DNA from: Deltaproteobacteria bacterium
Lineage (GTDB): Bacteria > Myxococcota_A > Polyangia > Polyangiales > Ga0077539
Assembly (NCBI GenBank): GCA_030694465.1
Contig: JAUXYJ010000018.1
Coordinates: 70,355 to 112,551 of the forward strand
Length of the DNA stretch: 42,197 nt
Reading direction: 5' to 3'
Shown here piece by piece: positions 30,527 to 39,473 of the stretch. The notes under the pieces are model-generated. The model saw nothing but the letters and a program-made list of their open reading frames with translations. It was not told the DNA's origin and did no database searches. The position numbers and the translations under genes were made by a program. Each line of letters begins with the position of its first letter. The first letter of the stretch is position 1.

Positions 30527-32614
30527 CTAGCGCTTGCCGCCGCGTGGAGGTCGCCCTCTGCCACGTGCGGGCCCTGGTGCCGCTGCAGGGGCCTTCGGCG
30601 CCCGCGTAGGCGCTGCAGTGGCCGTCGTGCTGCCGCCGCCCTCGACGCTGCGGATGCGGTCTCGGATCGACGCTGCCCGTTCAAAATCGAGCGCCTCGGC
30701 CGCCGTCAGCATCTCTCCGCGGAGGGCCTCGAGGAGGCTCTCTCGGTCTTCGAGGTTTGCGCTCTCGATGGCCGCGACTGAGCGCACCGGGACCGCGAGA
30801 TAATCGCGCGCGCCAGACTCGGGCGACATGTCCATGATGGCCTTCTTCACCGTGGCCGGGGTGATGCCGTGGGCCTCGTTGTACGCGTGCTGAATCACCC
30901 GACGTCGGTCGGTCTCGTCGATCGCGATCTTCATCGCGTTGGTGATGCGGTCTGCGTACATGTACACCTCGCCGCGGACGTTGCGAGCCGCGCGCCCGAT
31001 GGTCTGAATGAGCGACCGAGGCGAGCGCAGAAAGCCCTCTTTGTCCGCATCAAGGATCGCTACCAGAGACACCTCGGGGAGATCTAATCCCTCCCGCAAG
31101 AGGTTAATCCCGACGAGCACATCGAAGACTCCTTGGCGCAAATCACGCAGGATTTCGATGCGCTCAAGCGTGTCGATGTCCGAGTGGAGGTACCGCACTT
31201 TGATCCCGAGCTCTTGGTAGTACTCGGTGAGATCTTCGGACATGCGCTTGGTCAACGTGGTGACCAACACGCGCTCACCCCACGAGACCCTCTCGCGCAC
31301 GAGACCCAGCAAATCGTCTACCTGATTGCCTACAGGGCGCACATGAATCACCGGGTCCAAGAGCCCCGTCGGCCGGATGATCTGCTGAACAGACCGCCCC
31401 TCGCTCTTGGCGAGCTCATAGTCGCCCGGCGTCGCGCTGACGTAGAGACATCGCGTGACCGTGCGCTCGAATTCTTCGAATTTGAGCGGCCGATTGTCCA
31501 GAGCGCTCGGGAGCCGAAAGCCAAACTCCACGAGCGTCTCTTTGCGCGCGCGGTCGCCACGGTACATCGCGCCCACCTGCGGCACGGTCTGGTGGCTCTC
31601 GTCGAGGACCATCAAGAAGTCATCGCCGAAGTAGTCAATCAATGTGGGCGGAGCCTCGCCTACCGCGCGCCCGGTGAGATGTCGCGAGTAGTTCTCGATG
31701 CCGTGGCAGAAGCCCATCTGTTCGAGCATCTCGAGGTCGTACATCGCGCGCTGCTCGAGGCGCTCTCGCTCGACGAGTTTTCCGCTGGATTCTAGCTCAC
31801 GAAGTCGCCCTCGGAGCTCGTCGCGGATGTCATTGATCGCCCGCGAGAGAGTGCCCTTCGGGGTCACATAGTGAGACGCCGGATAGATGTGCACGCGCTC
31901 AAGCTTGCGAAGGATCTTGCCTCGCAGCGGGTCGATCTCGGCGATGCTCTCGACCTCGTCGCCGAAGAACTCAATCCGCAGCGCCGTGTTGTCTTCGTAG
32001 CTCGGAAACACCTCTACGACGTCGCCACGCACCCGAAAGGTTCCGCGGTGAAAATCCACGTCGTTGCGCTCGTACTGCATGTCCACCAAGCGCAAGAGCA
32101 AGCGATCCCGCGGGTACTCATCGTTCACCGCGACGTCCGCGGTCATGCTCGTGTACGCCTCGGATGCGCCGATGCCGTAGATGCACGACACACTCGCGAC
32201 AATGATCACGTCTTTGCGCATCAAGAGTGAGCGCGTCGCGCTGTGACGCATGCGATCAATCGTGTCGTTGATCATCGCGTCTTTCTCGATAAACGTGTCC
32301 GTGCTCGGGACGTACGCCTCGGGCTGGTAGTAGTCGTAGTACGAGACAAAATACTCGACCGCGTTGTCCGGAAAGAGCTCTTTCATCTCGCCGTACAGCT
32401 GCGCCGCGAGCGTTTTGTTGGGCGCGAGGACCAGCGCTTTTTTTCCGAGCTGCTGGATCACGTTGGCGACGGTAAACGTCTTGCCGCTGCCGGTGACACC
32501 GAGCAAGGTCTGATAGTTCAATCCCGTGCGAAATCCCTCGGTAATCGCCGAAATCGCCGCGGGCTGATCACCGCGTGGGTGGAGGTCCGTTCGCAGGGTA
32601 AACGTGGTGCTCAT
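30527..32614 (-). CDS. uvrB: Excinuclease ABC subunit B
   Basis: UvrB is the damage-verifying helicase-like subunit of nucleotide excision repair; it loads with UvrA and recruits UvrC. The 695-residue protein has Walker [10 protein letters not shown] (39-47), the beta-hairpin region [30 protein letters not shown] (Walker B/DEAD-type), the helicase motifs [40 protein letters not shown] and QTIGRAARN, and a C-terminal UVR motif (~633-668, [26 protein letters not shown]). All are intact. It is slightly long (E. coli 673) because of a ~35-residue Ala/Pro/Gly/Arg-rich tail after the UVR motif. It is divergent from the solute-binding lipoprotein. A LexA-like site overlaps its short upstream region. 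Confidence 0.96.
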   Translation of the reverse strand: MSTTFTLRTDLHPRGDQPAAISAITEGFRTGLNYQTLLGVTGSGKTFTVANVIQQLGKKALVLAPNKTLAAQLYGEMKELFPDNAVEYFVSYYDYYQPEAYVPSTDTFIEKDAMINDTIDRMRHSATRSLLMRKDVIIVASVSCIYGIGASEAYTSMTADVAVNDEYPRDRLLLRLVDMQYERNDVDFHRGTFRVRGDVVEVFPSYEDNTALRIEFFGDEVESIAEIDPLRGKILRKLERVHIYPASHYVTPKGTLSRAINDIRDELRGRLRELESSGKLVERERLEQRAMYDLEMLEQMGFCHGIENYSRHLTGRAVGEAPPTLIDYFGDDFLMVLDESHQTVPQVGAMYRGDRARKETLVEFGFRLPSALDNRPLKFEEFERTVTRCLYVSATPGDYELAKSEGRSVQQIIRPTGLLDPVIHVRPVGNQVDDLLGLVRERVSWGERVLVTTLTKRMSEDLTEYYQELGIKVRYLHSDIDTLERIEILRDLRQGVFDVLVGINLLREGLDLPEVSLVAILDADKEGFLRSPRSLIQTIGRAARNVRGEVYMYADRITNAMKIAIDETDRRRVIQHAYNEAHGITPATVKKAIMDMSPESGARDYLAVPVRSVAAIESANLEDRESLLEALRGEMLTAAEALDFERAASIRDRIRSVEGGGSTTATAAPTRAPKAPAAAPGPARGRGRPPRGGKR

Positions 32615-32623
32615 GACGGCCTA

Positions 32624-32640
32624 CTGCATACGCCCTCAGC
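32624..32640 (-). promoter_or_regulatory. Possible LexA (SOS) box overlapping the uvrB promoter
   Basis: CTGCATACGCCCTCAGC fits the CTG-N10-CAG frame of E. coli LexA boxes. By my count it agrees at 14 of 17 positions with the Myxococcus xanthus LexA consensus as I remember it (CTRHAMRYBYGTTCAGS). It begins 9 bp upstream of the uvrB ATG and overlaps a weak promoter on the minus strand (TTGCGC-N16-TATGCA). The mismatches fall in the right half-site, so this remains tentative. Confidence 0.3.
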
Positions 32641-32706
32641 TCCAGCGCGCAAAGCGGTCTTGTCCAAAGAACCACCAAGCCTCGAAGACCCCACGCGCTG
32701 TGATAT

Positions 32707-33693
32707 GTGTCTCTCGTGCAGCGTGTCTTTTCGCGTCGTGATGTGGTCACGACCGCACTGAGCTCCGCCTTCGTCAGCGCATGTCGCCGCCCCGTGGACC
32801 GTTCTGTGCTTCGGATCGGCCACCTGTTTAACATCACGCATGGCCCCGCCCTCGTGCTCCGTGAGACCGAAGAGCTCGCACACTCGTTGCGCAGGCTCAG
32901 CGTCGAATGGCGCGCGTTTAGCGCAGGACCCTCCGTCGTCGAGGCGCTCTTGGGCGGCGCAGTCGACGTGGTCTACTCGGGCCCTTCACCCATCCTCGCG
33001 GCACACCTTCGCTCCCGCGGAACCGCGCTCCGGGTCCTCTCGGGAGCCTGCTCGGGCGGCGCGGGGCTTGTTGTTCAGCCAGGTATTTCGCTGACCAATC
33101 CGCAGGTCCTCAACGGACGTACCGTGTCCTCGCCGCAGCTGGGCAACACGCAAGACGTCTCGCTTCGCACTTGGCTCGCTCGGCACGGGATGTCCGACGT
33201 CGAGCGCGGAGGGCAAGTGCGCGTGCTGCCGCTCCCCGCGTCCGAGTGCTTTAACCAATTTCGCCTGGGTCGTGTCCACGCTGCGTGGGTGCCCGAGCCC
33301 ACGCTCTCGCGCATCGTCGCGCTCTTGGGCGGGGTCCTCGCCGTGGACGAGCGCGACCTGTGGCCGCAGCGACGCTTCGCGTCCACCCTCCTCGCTGCGC
33401 GCACCGAGTACCTCGCCGCCGCGCCTGACACGCTCAACACGCTCTTGCAGGCACACGTCGCGGTCACGCAGCGGCTCGCACACGGAGACGCCAGATCGCG
33501 CGCGCTCGTCCGCGCTTCGGTCGACCGCGCCATGGGGCGCCCGCTCGCACCTGCGGTCTATGCAGGCGCTTTTGCTCACTGCGACTACACGGTTGACCCG
33601 CTGATCGACACGGTGCGCGCGCAGTGCGAGGCCGCGCAACGACTCGAGTTTCTCCCGGCCGGGACCACCCTGGGCCTCTTGAGTGCGCGCTGA
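32707..33693 (+). CDS. Orphan ABC-type solute-binding lipoprotein (SsuA/NMT1-like) with Tat-like signal
   Basis: The protein has 328 residues if it starts at GTG 32707 (GTG 32719 is also possible). The leader has a twin arginine (VFSRRDVV), a short hydrophobic stretch and the lipobox VSAC (Cys26), so a Tat-exported lipoprotein is likely. The mature part is a periplasmic-binding-protein fold of the nitrate/sulfonate/taurine (NMT1/SsuA) type: LRIGHLFNITHGPALVLRETEELAH, VEALLGGAVDVVYSGPSPILAAH, LVVQPGI, VSSPQLGNTQDVSLRTWL, FNQFRLGRVHAAWVPEPTLSRIV. No ABC permease or ATPase is adjacent, so its partners are elsewhere. An 18-bp palindrome overlaps its stop codon. Confidence 0.78.
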   Translation: MSLVQRVFSRRDVVTTALSSAFVSACRRPVDRSVLRIGHLFNITHGPALVLRETEELAHSLRRLSVEWRAFSAGPSVVEALLGGAVDVVYSGPSPILAAHLRSRGTALRVLSGACSGGAGLVVQPGISLTNPQVLNGRTVSSPQLGNTQDVSLRTWLARHGMSDVERGGQVRVLPLPASECFNQFRLGRVHAAWVPEPTLSRIVALLGGVLAVDERDLWPQRRFASTLLAARTEYLAAAPDTLNTLLQAHVAVTQRLAHGDARSRALVRASVDRAMGRPLAPAVYAGAFAHCDYTVDPLIDTVRAQCEAAQRLEFLPAGTTLGLLSAR

Positions 33694-33706
33694 CCGATCG
33701 GTCAGC
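33689..33706. promoter_or_regulatory. 18-bp perfect palindrome GCTGACCGATCGGTCAGC (TetR-type operator candidate)
   Basis: The dyad overlaps the TGA of the solute-binding lipoprotein and lies ~75 bp upstream of the methyltransferase start. The core ACCGATCGGT is typical in style for TetR-family operators. No TetR gene is in the window. A 3'-end hairpin is the alternative, though there is no T-run. Confidence 0.4.
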
Positions 33707-33781
33707 CGACACGCTGTCCTGTGCGTTTTCAAAGTGCAATCCGCCCTATCGACGCTGAAATTGTGGCAGTGGAGACCGCGC

Positions 33782-35041
33782 ATGGCATCCCCTCCGAACA
33801 AGCCCCGCCCACCTCGAGACAACCGCCCGCTCCTTGGCCCCGGTGGCGGTCGCCGCTCGCTCTCTAACGTCGGGGGGGCTGTAGAAATCCACGGAGATCC
33901 CGCCTTGGGCGCTCGCTTGTCGCACGCCCTCGGGATCCGCGCGGGCGACCACGACACGCAGCTGACCCACGGGTTTCATGCGTACCCCGCGAGGATGCAT
34001 CCCGAGCTCGCGCGGCGCGTGATCGCGAGCGAGCCCAGCGCACAGAGCGTGCTCGACCCGTTCTGTGGCTCGGGCACCGTGGTCATCGAGGCCCTCTGCG
34101 CGGGCTGCTCAGTCACCGGAACCGATCTCAATCCGCTCGCGCTTTTGCTCGCAAAAATCAAGACTCGCAAGAGCACGAACGGCGAGCGCAAGGCGCTGGT
34201 CTCGGGCGCGCACGCGATGGCCAACCTGGCCGAAGAGTCACTCAAGGGCGAGCTCGCGGACGCGTCGCCACGGTTTGAGTTTGAGTGGTTTCATCCCCAC
34301 ACGCTGCGTGAACTCGTCGCGTTGCGCTCGGCGATCGCGACACAACCCGAGGGATTTGTCCGGGATGCGCACAACATGTTGCTCTCGTCTGTGCTGGTAA
34401 AGCTCAGCTTTCAGCGCTCAGACAGCGACCCCACGCGGGTGCGCAAGCTCGTGCCTCAAGGCGCTACGTTCTCGCTCTTTTCGCGCAAGTCTTTCGAGCT
34501 CGCCCACGCCTTGGCAGACCTCGCGCGGAGCATCCCTGCAGAGACTCCCCCTGCAAAAATCCTCGAAGATGACGCACAGAAGCTCGCCCACGTCCCTGAC
34601 CATTCGGTGGACCTTGTGCTCACGTCGCCGCCCTACGCGGCCAACTACGACTATGCGTCGCATCATGCGCGGCGATATGCTTGGCTCGGACTCGATGCAG
34701 AGCGATTTCGTGCAGACGAAATCGGCGCAGCGCGATGGTTTGTGGACGACCCCGAGGCGGGCGCCGCGCGGTTTGCGGGCGAGCTCGACGCTTCGGTCCG
34801 TGCGATCGCGCGGGTACTGCGTCCCAAGGGCCACGCCTACCTCCTGATCGCAGACGGAACTGCAGGGATTTTGCCGCTCTTTGCGCACGACGCGGTCACT
34901 CAAAGCGCCTCACGCGCGGGGCTCGTCGTACGCGCGCGCGCCGCCCAAGTGCGCCCCGTGTTTGACGCGAGAGCCGCCCGCGCGTTTGCAGAGACGGGCC
35001 GGCGAGAGCACTTGATTTTGCTCACTCACGAGAGCGCATAG
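33782..35041 (+). CDS. Orphan DNA methyltransferase-like protein (N4/N6 amino-MTase motifs)
   Basis: The protein has 419 residues from ATG 33782. HGFHAYPARMHPELARRVI (64-81) precedes SAM motif I, LDPFCGSGTVVIEAL (91-105), and TGTDLNPLALLLAKIKT. The catalytic motif IV is LTSPPYAANYDYASHHARRYAWLGL (280-303); S/D-PPY-type motifs serve exocyclic amino methylation of cytosine-N4 or adenine-N6. The order (motif I before IV), with about 180 largely helical residues between, fits solitary methylases and also some RNA m2G methylases of the Trm-G10 type. No restriction enzyme or specificity gene is adjacent, so an orphan regulator or housekeeping role is more likely than restriction-modification. The N terminus is Pro/Arg/Gly-rich. 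Confidence 0.75.
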   Translation: MASPPNKPRPPRDNRPLLGPGGGRRSLSNVGGAVEIHGDPALGARLSHALGIRAGDHDTQLTHGFHAYPARMHPELARRVIASEPSAQSVLDPFCGSGTVVIEALCAGCSVTGTDLNPLALLLAKIKTRKSTNGERKALVSGAHAMANLAEESLKGELADASPRFEFEWFHPHTLRELVALRSAIATQPEGFVRDAHNMLLSSVLVKLSFQRSDSDPTRVRKLVPQGATFSLFSRKSFELAHALADLARSIPAETPPAKILEDDAQKLAHVPDHSVDLVLTSPPYAANYDYASHHARRYAWLGLDAERFRADEIGAARWFVDDPEAGAARFAGELDASVRAIARVLRPKGHAYLLIADGTAGILPLFAHDAVTQSASRAGLVVRARAAQVRPVFDARAARAFAETGRREHLILLTHESA

Positions 35042-35109
35042 CAGAGGCTCGCGCGTCTGCGCTCTGGCAACCGAGGGCAAAGCAGGGTAGTACCCGCGAC
35101 CCAACTTCC

Positions 35110-36591
35110 ATGAGCCAGGACAAAGCCAGCGATTCGTTCGCCTCGCTCTTTGAGCAGAGCAAAACCCCCGCCCGTCGTTCGTTTCGCCTCGGCGAGCGCA
35201 TCGAGGCCGTCGTCGCCAGCGTCGGAAAAGACGCAGTGTTCGTCGAGCTAGACGGCAAACGACAGGCCTGGATCGAGACCGCCGAGCTGCTCGCGCCCGA
35301 TGGATCGATCCCGTTCAAAGTCGGCGACAAACTCACCGCGAATGTGGTCGAGGTCGATGGCTCAGGCAACGTGCGCTTGGGTCGCTCACTGGGCAAAGCC
35401 GGCAGCAGCGCCGCGCTCGAGCTCGCCAAGCAGTCCGGCGTCGCCATCGAAGGCAAGGTCCTCGCGGTCAACAAAGGCGGCTTCGAGGTTGACCTCTCGG
35501 GGGGGTCTAAAGGCTTCTGCCCGGTCTCGCAGATGGACATCAAGTTCGTCCAAGATCCAAACGTTTTTATCAATCAATCGCTGAGCTTCATCGTCACCGA
35601 GCTCCGAGACGGCGGACGCTCCATCGTCCTGTCGCGCCGCAGACTCCTAGAGCGCGAGCAGCGCGAAAACACCAAGCAGCTTCTCGATGGGCTCGTCCCC
35701 GGAGCGGTCGTGCGTGGGACCGTCACGGGCGTGCGTGAGTTCGGCGCGTTCGTCGACCTCGGCGGGATCGAGGGGTTGATTCCCGCGAGCGAATTGTCTC
35801 ACCAACGCGGTGTTAACGTCGCCGACGTGGTCAAGCCCGGCGACGTGGTCGAGGTCCAAATCCGTGAGGTCAAAGAGGTCAAGCCCACCCGACCCAATGA
35901 CCCCACGATGAGGATCACGCTGTCGCTCAAGGCCCTCGCGGCAGACCCCTGGGATGACATCGAGAACCTCGCGCCCGAAGGCAAGGTCGCCGCAGGTGTG
36001 GTCGTCCGTATCGCGGACTTCGGCGCCTTCGTGCGCCTCGCGTCCGGCGTCGAAGGATTGCTACACATCAGCGAATTGCCTGGCAAAATCGAGCATCCCT
36101 CGGCGGTGCTCACGTCGGGACAGACGCTCTTGGTGGTGGTCCAGAAGGTCGACCGCACCGCACACAAGCTCTCTCTCGGCCTCGCGCCTGAAGGGCTCAA
36201 GCTCGGTTCGGCCGTCGCCAAGACCACACTCACCATGGGCCAAGTTGTCCAGGGCGTCGTAGAGCGCATCGAAAACTACGGTGTGTTCGTGCAGGTCGAG
36301 GGCACCAGCGGTCGCGCAGGGCGCGGTCTCGTGCCCAACGCGGACACTGGGCTCCCCCGCGGGAGCGACCTCCGCAAGAACCTCCCCGAGGGCACCAAGG
36401 TCACCGCCAAGATCATGGAGTTGGGAGACAATCGCCTGCGTTTGTCCATCCGCGCCGCGCGCGAAGACGACGAGCGCTCGCAATACGACGGCTACCGCGA
36501 GAGCGTCCGTGGTCCCGCCAAGCTCGGGACCTTTGGAGACTTGTTTAAGTCCAAGCTGCAGGGCGTGACCCCCGCGCCCAAGAAGAAGTAA
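35110..36591 (+). CDS. Five-repeat S1 RNA-binding protein (ribosomal protein S1-like)
   Basis: The protein has 493 residues. Five S1/OB-fold repeats lie at about residues 27-95 (degenerate), 111-178 (IEGKVLAVNKGGFEVDL), 197-275 (VRGTVTGVREFGAFVDLGGIEGLIPASELS), 290-358 (AAGVVVRIADFGAFVRLASGVEGLLHISELP) and 377-449 (VQGVVERIENYGVFVQVE). The third and fourth carry the full GAFV-x-L-x-G(V/I)EGL(I/L)-x-SE(L) signature. The C-terminal tail is short and basic (PAPKKK). E. coli S1 has six repeats over 557 residues, so this may be rpsA or a second S1-type mRNA-binding protein as in many myxobacteria. I leave the symbol empty for that reason. It stands alone and converges with a hypothetical gene 26 bp away. 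Confidence 0.85.
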   Translation: MSQDKASDSFASLFEQSKTPARRSFRLGERIEAVVASVGKDAVFVELDGKRQAWIETAELLAPDGSIPFKVGDKLTANVVEVDGSGNVRLGRSLGKAGSSAALELAKQSGVAIEGKVLAVNKGGFEVDLSGGSKGFCPVSQMDIKFVQDPNVFINQSLSFIVTELRDGGRSIVLSRRRLLEREQRENTKQLLDGLVPGAVVRGTVTGVREFGAFVDLGGIEGLIPASELSHQRGVNVADVVKPGDVVEVQIREVKEVKPTRPNDPTMRITLSLKALAADPWDDIENLAPEGKVAAGVVVRIADFGAFVRLASGVEGLLHISELPGKIEHPSAVLTSGQTLLVVVQKVDRTAHKLSLGLAPEGLKLGSAVAKTTLTMGQVVQGVVERIENYGVFVQVEGTSGRAGRGLVPNADTGLPRGSDLRKNLPEGTKVTAKIMELGDNRLRLSIRAAREDDERSQYDGYRESVRGPAKLGTFGDLFKSKLQGVTPAPKKK

Positions 36592-36617
36592 CAGCGAAAT
36601 CCCCGGTCCGAGTCACG

Positions 36618-37181
36618 CTACGGAGCGAGCCACCCTTTGGACGCATCCAGCGGACGGACCTCGAAGATGCACATCGCGGCGCCCTTGCGAAAGCACTGTG
36701 ACTGCGACACCGTCGAAGTGGCACCGACCGCGACGAGCGCCCCATCCAAGATGCCCTCTTCGAGCATACAGTGATGTGGCGTGCTCTTCTCGAGTACCGC
36801 AATTTGCGCGTCAAATTGCACGGGATTCCATCCGCCGATGTCAATCCCACGGTTGGCAAATCGGTACATCCCGTCGATGCCATACACAATGTCGCGGCCA
36901 CACTTTGCCATCTCTTGCGTGCGCTTCTGGTGCGTCCGACGAAAGAGCGCGCGCCCGGTCTTGCGCAACCCCTGCGGCCCGACCTTCTTATCGAGCAGCT
37001 CGAGTAAATTCAGCAATTGATCAATCGGATACCACTGCGACGCCCCGATCTTCTCAAGCTCGTCCACCACAGCATCCCCCAGCACTCCTCGCGGAAACGT
37101 AAGCGCGTCCAAGACGGCCAAGATGTCCGCGCCGATCGTCTCGTGACGCAGCCCACGATAGCCTTGAGGAGCTCGTTTCAT
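36618..37181 (-). CDS. Uncharacterised ~187-aa protein, possibly the same fold as the 27933/29842 paralogues
   Basis: The protein has 187 residues from ATG 37181 (MKRAPQGYRG); the frame opens at 37244. No signal or membrane segment. The N-terminal half is helical (ILAVLDALTFPRG, YPIDQLLNLLELLDKKVG). The C-terminal half has WNPVQFDAQIAVLEKSTPHHCMLEEGILDGALVAVGATSTVSQSQCFRKGAAMCIFEV. The arrangement 'strand, AVL-x-x-x-x-P, EGxLxGxL, strand, Cys/charged, strand' parallels the C-terminal half of the two paralogues and resembles V4R/H-NOX-associated folds with conserved cysteines (HHC, QCF, AMC). I do not recognise a named family. It is divergent from the FG-GAP lipoprotein. Confidence 0.55.
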   Translation of the reverse strand: MKRAPQGYRGLRHETIGADILAVLDALTFPRGVLGDAVVDELEKIGASQWYPIDQLLNLLELLDKKVGPQGLRKTGRALFRRTHQKRTQEMAKCGRDIVYGIDGMYRFANRGIDIGGWNPVQFDAQIAVLEKSTPHHCMLEEGILDGALVAVGATSTVSQSQCFRKGAAMCIFEVRPLDASKGWLAP

Positions 37182-37352
37182 TCGCCTCTGACACCCTACC
37201 GAATTCGACCAACAATCTCGCACGCAATCTGCACCGCGCCGCACAATCTGCAGAGCCTAAGGTTTGATCTCTCATCGCACTGCAGCCGTGGTCCACGCGG
37301 GCCAGTTGGACGAAATTTGAGCACTCGCAGCCTAGAGTGCTACGCGAGCTCG

Positions 37353-39470
37353 ATGACCCGAACTTCGCTTCTGGGCCCTGCATTCTGCACCGCCCTCCTT
37401 GGCTCTTCGCTCCTTGGGTGCGGTCCAACAACACCGTCCCTTGACGATGTGCAATCACAAGACGCTTCACGGGATCAGCAGGTCCAGCGCACCGACGCGG
37501 TCGTCGCCGACGACACCCCCGAGCCCCTCGACGCACGCGCAGACGCCGCTTCGCCCGAGGACGCAGCACAGCCCCTCGACGCCGTGACCCTTGACGCGCC
37601 TGAGGACTCTTCGCCCGATTCGTCGGCAGATGCCTCGCTCGACGCATCCATGGACGGTTCGCCCGACGTCACGACCGACGCGGCGCCAGATGTCGCCCAA
37701 GATGCACCCCGCGACGTGGCGATGGACGCGCCCCGCGACGCAGTGCCCGACGCAGCACCGGACGCTGGCTGTGCGCTGCGGCTCTGTGGCTCTGCGTGCG
37801 TCGACACCAACACGAGCACTGCGCATTGTGGCGCCTGCAACACCGCGTGCCCTGGGACCACCAACGGGAGCCCGACGTGCACCACAGGGACGTGCAGCAT
37901 CACGTGCAACCCCGGGTTCTTTCTCGCGGCGGGACGCTGCGTCGCGCTGCCCGTGCCGCGCCCTCTCGCGCCGCTCTCGGCGCGCTGGGTCACCTCGGCG
38001 ACTCCCACCCTTCGCTGGTCCATCGAGGCCCCCACCGACGGGGCCGTCGTCGAGATTTGCCGCACCCGCGCGTGCTCCACAGTGCTCGCGAGCTTCACCG
38101 CGCTCGGCACCTCGGGCCGCCCCACAGCGCCCCTCACGAGCGGCGTGTACTGGTGGCGACTGCGAGCGACACGAAGCGGCGGAGCCAGCACGGTCGCGAG
38201 CGTGGCGTGGTCGTTTGTGGTCGCGCCCCGCGTGTCTGCGACGAGCGATCGCATCACGTATCAACAGATGGACAGCAACGGTGACGGCGCGCCCGAGGCC
38301 ATTGTGTACACCTTCGAGGACACCGGCGGCGCGACAAGCACACCCGAAGCTCGGATCTACAACGTCGCCGCAGGATCATTGGTCGCAGCCTCTTCGCCCA
38401 TCGTCGCGAGTCGCTCGCTGCGCGGCGCGATCTCAATCGGCGACGTCAACGGCGATGGCTTTACCGACATGCTCGCAGACCAAGGCGGCACTGGTGGCTG
38501 CGTGTTTCACGGGGGCGCGACAGCGCTCGCGAGCGTGGGGTGCTCTCTGTCCAGTGGATCTGGTGCACCGATTAGCTACGCCTATGCCTCACCCGCAGAG
38601 GACATCAATGGCGATGGTTATGCTGACCTGCTCGTGTCGGGTGAGCGCGGGACCGCGTTTGTCCGCTACGGATCTTCTGCAGGGCTCGGGGCTGCCATGG
38701 ATGAATTCGGGCTCCCACGAGACGCCGGGATCCGCTTTTTGCGCATGACCGTGGGCGACTTTAACGCCGACGGAACCCGCGAAATCGCCGCGTTCAACAT
38801 CACCGGCTCCGGAGCCTTCGCGCCAACCATCTATCAAGTCGTCGGTGGCCGTCCTAGCGACACGGGTCGACGCAACCTCACGGCTTCACTCGGGATCTCC
38901 GTTGCGATTGACATCAACCCGATCGCCGCGGACCTCAACGGCGACGGCTTTGATGACCTCGCGGTGGGTGTACAGTCCAACGACTTTCCGCGCCGTGGTG
39001 GACGCTTGGTGGTTTATTTCGGCAGCGCAACAGGCCTGCCCACAACACCGTCGCAGATCATCATGCACCCCGACGGCGACGACGACCTGTTTGGCCAGGG
39101 TTTTAACCTCGCCGGCGACCTTAACGCCGACGGCTATGCAGACGTCGTCGTCGGAGGCCCTCTCTTCACAAGCGAGACCGGCCGCGCGTACGTCTATCTC
39201 GGCAGCGCCACGGGGCTCCCGAGCAGACCCTCTCAGACCTTTACCGGCAGCGGCCGCCAGCTCTACGGTCAATCCACGGCCTCTGTCGGCATGATCGACG
39301 CGACCACCCAAGGCCTCTTGTTTGGCGCTCCCTATGCGCTCGCTCGGCGTGGCCTGATCGATCTTCGCATCACCGGCGGAGCGCCCTTGCTCACCGCCCC
39401 ATTGGACACCGCGATGAGCCCCTCCGTGACACCAGGCTTTGGCTACCGCATCAGCGGGCTGACCTTCTAG
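37353..39470 (+). CDS. FG-GAP/VCBS-repeat lipoprotein with Asp-rich stalk and Cys-rich module
   Basis: The protein has 705 residues. I choose ATG 37353 because it begins the lipoprotein signal MTRTSLLGPAFCTALLGSSL with lipobox LLGC (Cys23); the frame opens far upstream at 37017. Residues ~30-138 are an Asp/Ala/Pro/Ser-rich stalk. Residues 140-197 have about nine cysteines (CGSACVDTN, HCGACNTACPG, CTTGTCSITCNPGFF), a module common in myxobacterial surface proteins. An Ig/Fn3-like segment follows (~200-290). From ~305 to 610 there are six Ca2+-type D-x-(N/D)-x-D-G loops (DSNGDG, DVNGDG, DINGDG, DFNADG, DLNGDG, DLNADG) of FG-GAP repeats, predicting a beta-propeller. It is presumably surface-exposed and adhesive or ligand-binding; that is inference. 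It converges with astA with 3 bp between. Confidence 0.8.
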   Translation: MTRTSLLGPAFCTALLGSSLLGCGPTTPSLDDVQSQDASRDQQVQRTDAVVADDTPEPLDARADAASPEDAAQPLDAVTLDAPEDSSPDSSADASLDASMDGSPDVTTDAAPDVAQDAPRDVAMDAPRDAVPDAAPDAGCALRLCGSACVDTNTSTAHCGACNTACPGTTNGSPTCTTGTCSITCNPGFFLAAGRCVALPVPRPLAPLSARWVTSATPTLRWSIEAPTDGAVVEICRTRACSTVLASFTALGTSGRPTAPLTSGVYWWRLRATRSGGASTVASVAWSFVVAPRVSATSDRITYQQMDSNGDGAPEAIVYTFEDTGGATSTPEARIYNVAAGSLVAASSPIVASRSLRGAISIGDVNGDGFTDMLADQGGTGGCVFHGGATALASVGCSLSSGSGAPISYAYASPAEDINGDGYADLLVSGERGTAFVRYGSSAGLGAAMDEFGLPRDAGIRFLRMTVGDFNADGTREIAAFNITGSGAFAPTIYQVVGGRPSDTGRRNLTASLGISVAIDINPIAADLNGDGFDDLAVGVQSNDFPRRGGRLVVYFGSATGLPTTPSQIIMHPDGDDDLFGQGFNLAGDLNADGYADVVVGGPLFTSETGRAYVYLGSATGLPSRPSQTFTGSGRQLYGQSTASVGMIDATTQGLLFGAPYALARRGLIDLRITGGAPLLTAPLDTAMSPSVTPGFGYRISGLTF

Positions 39471-39473
39471 CGC

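Noticed and set aside
37017..37352. The upstream extension of the FG-GAP lipoprotein frame
   Set aside because: It would bury the lipoprotein signal and overlap the divergent gene; its composition is non-coding-like.
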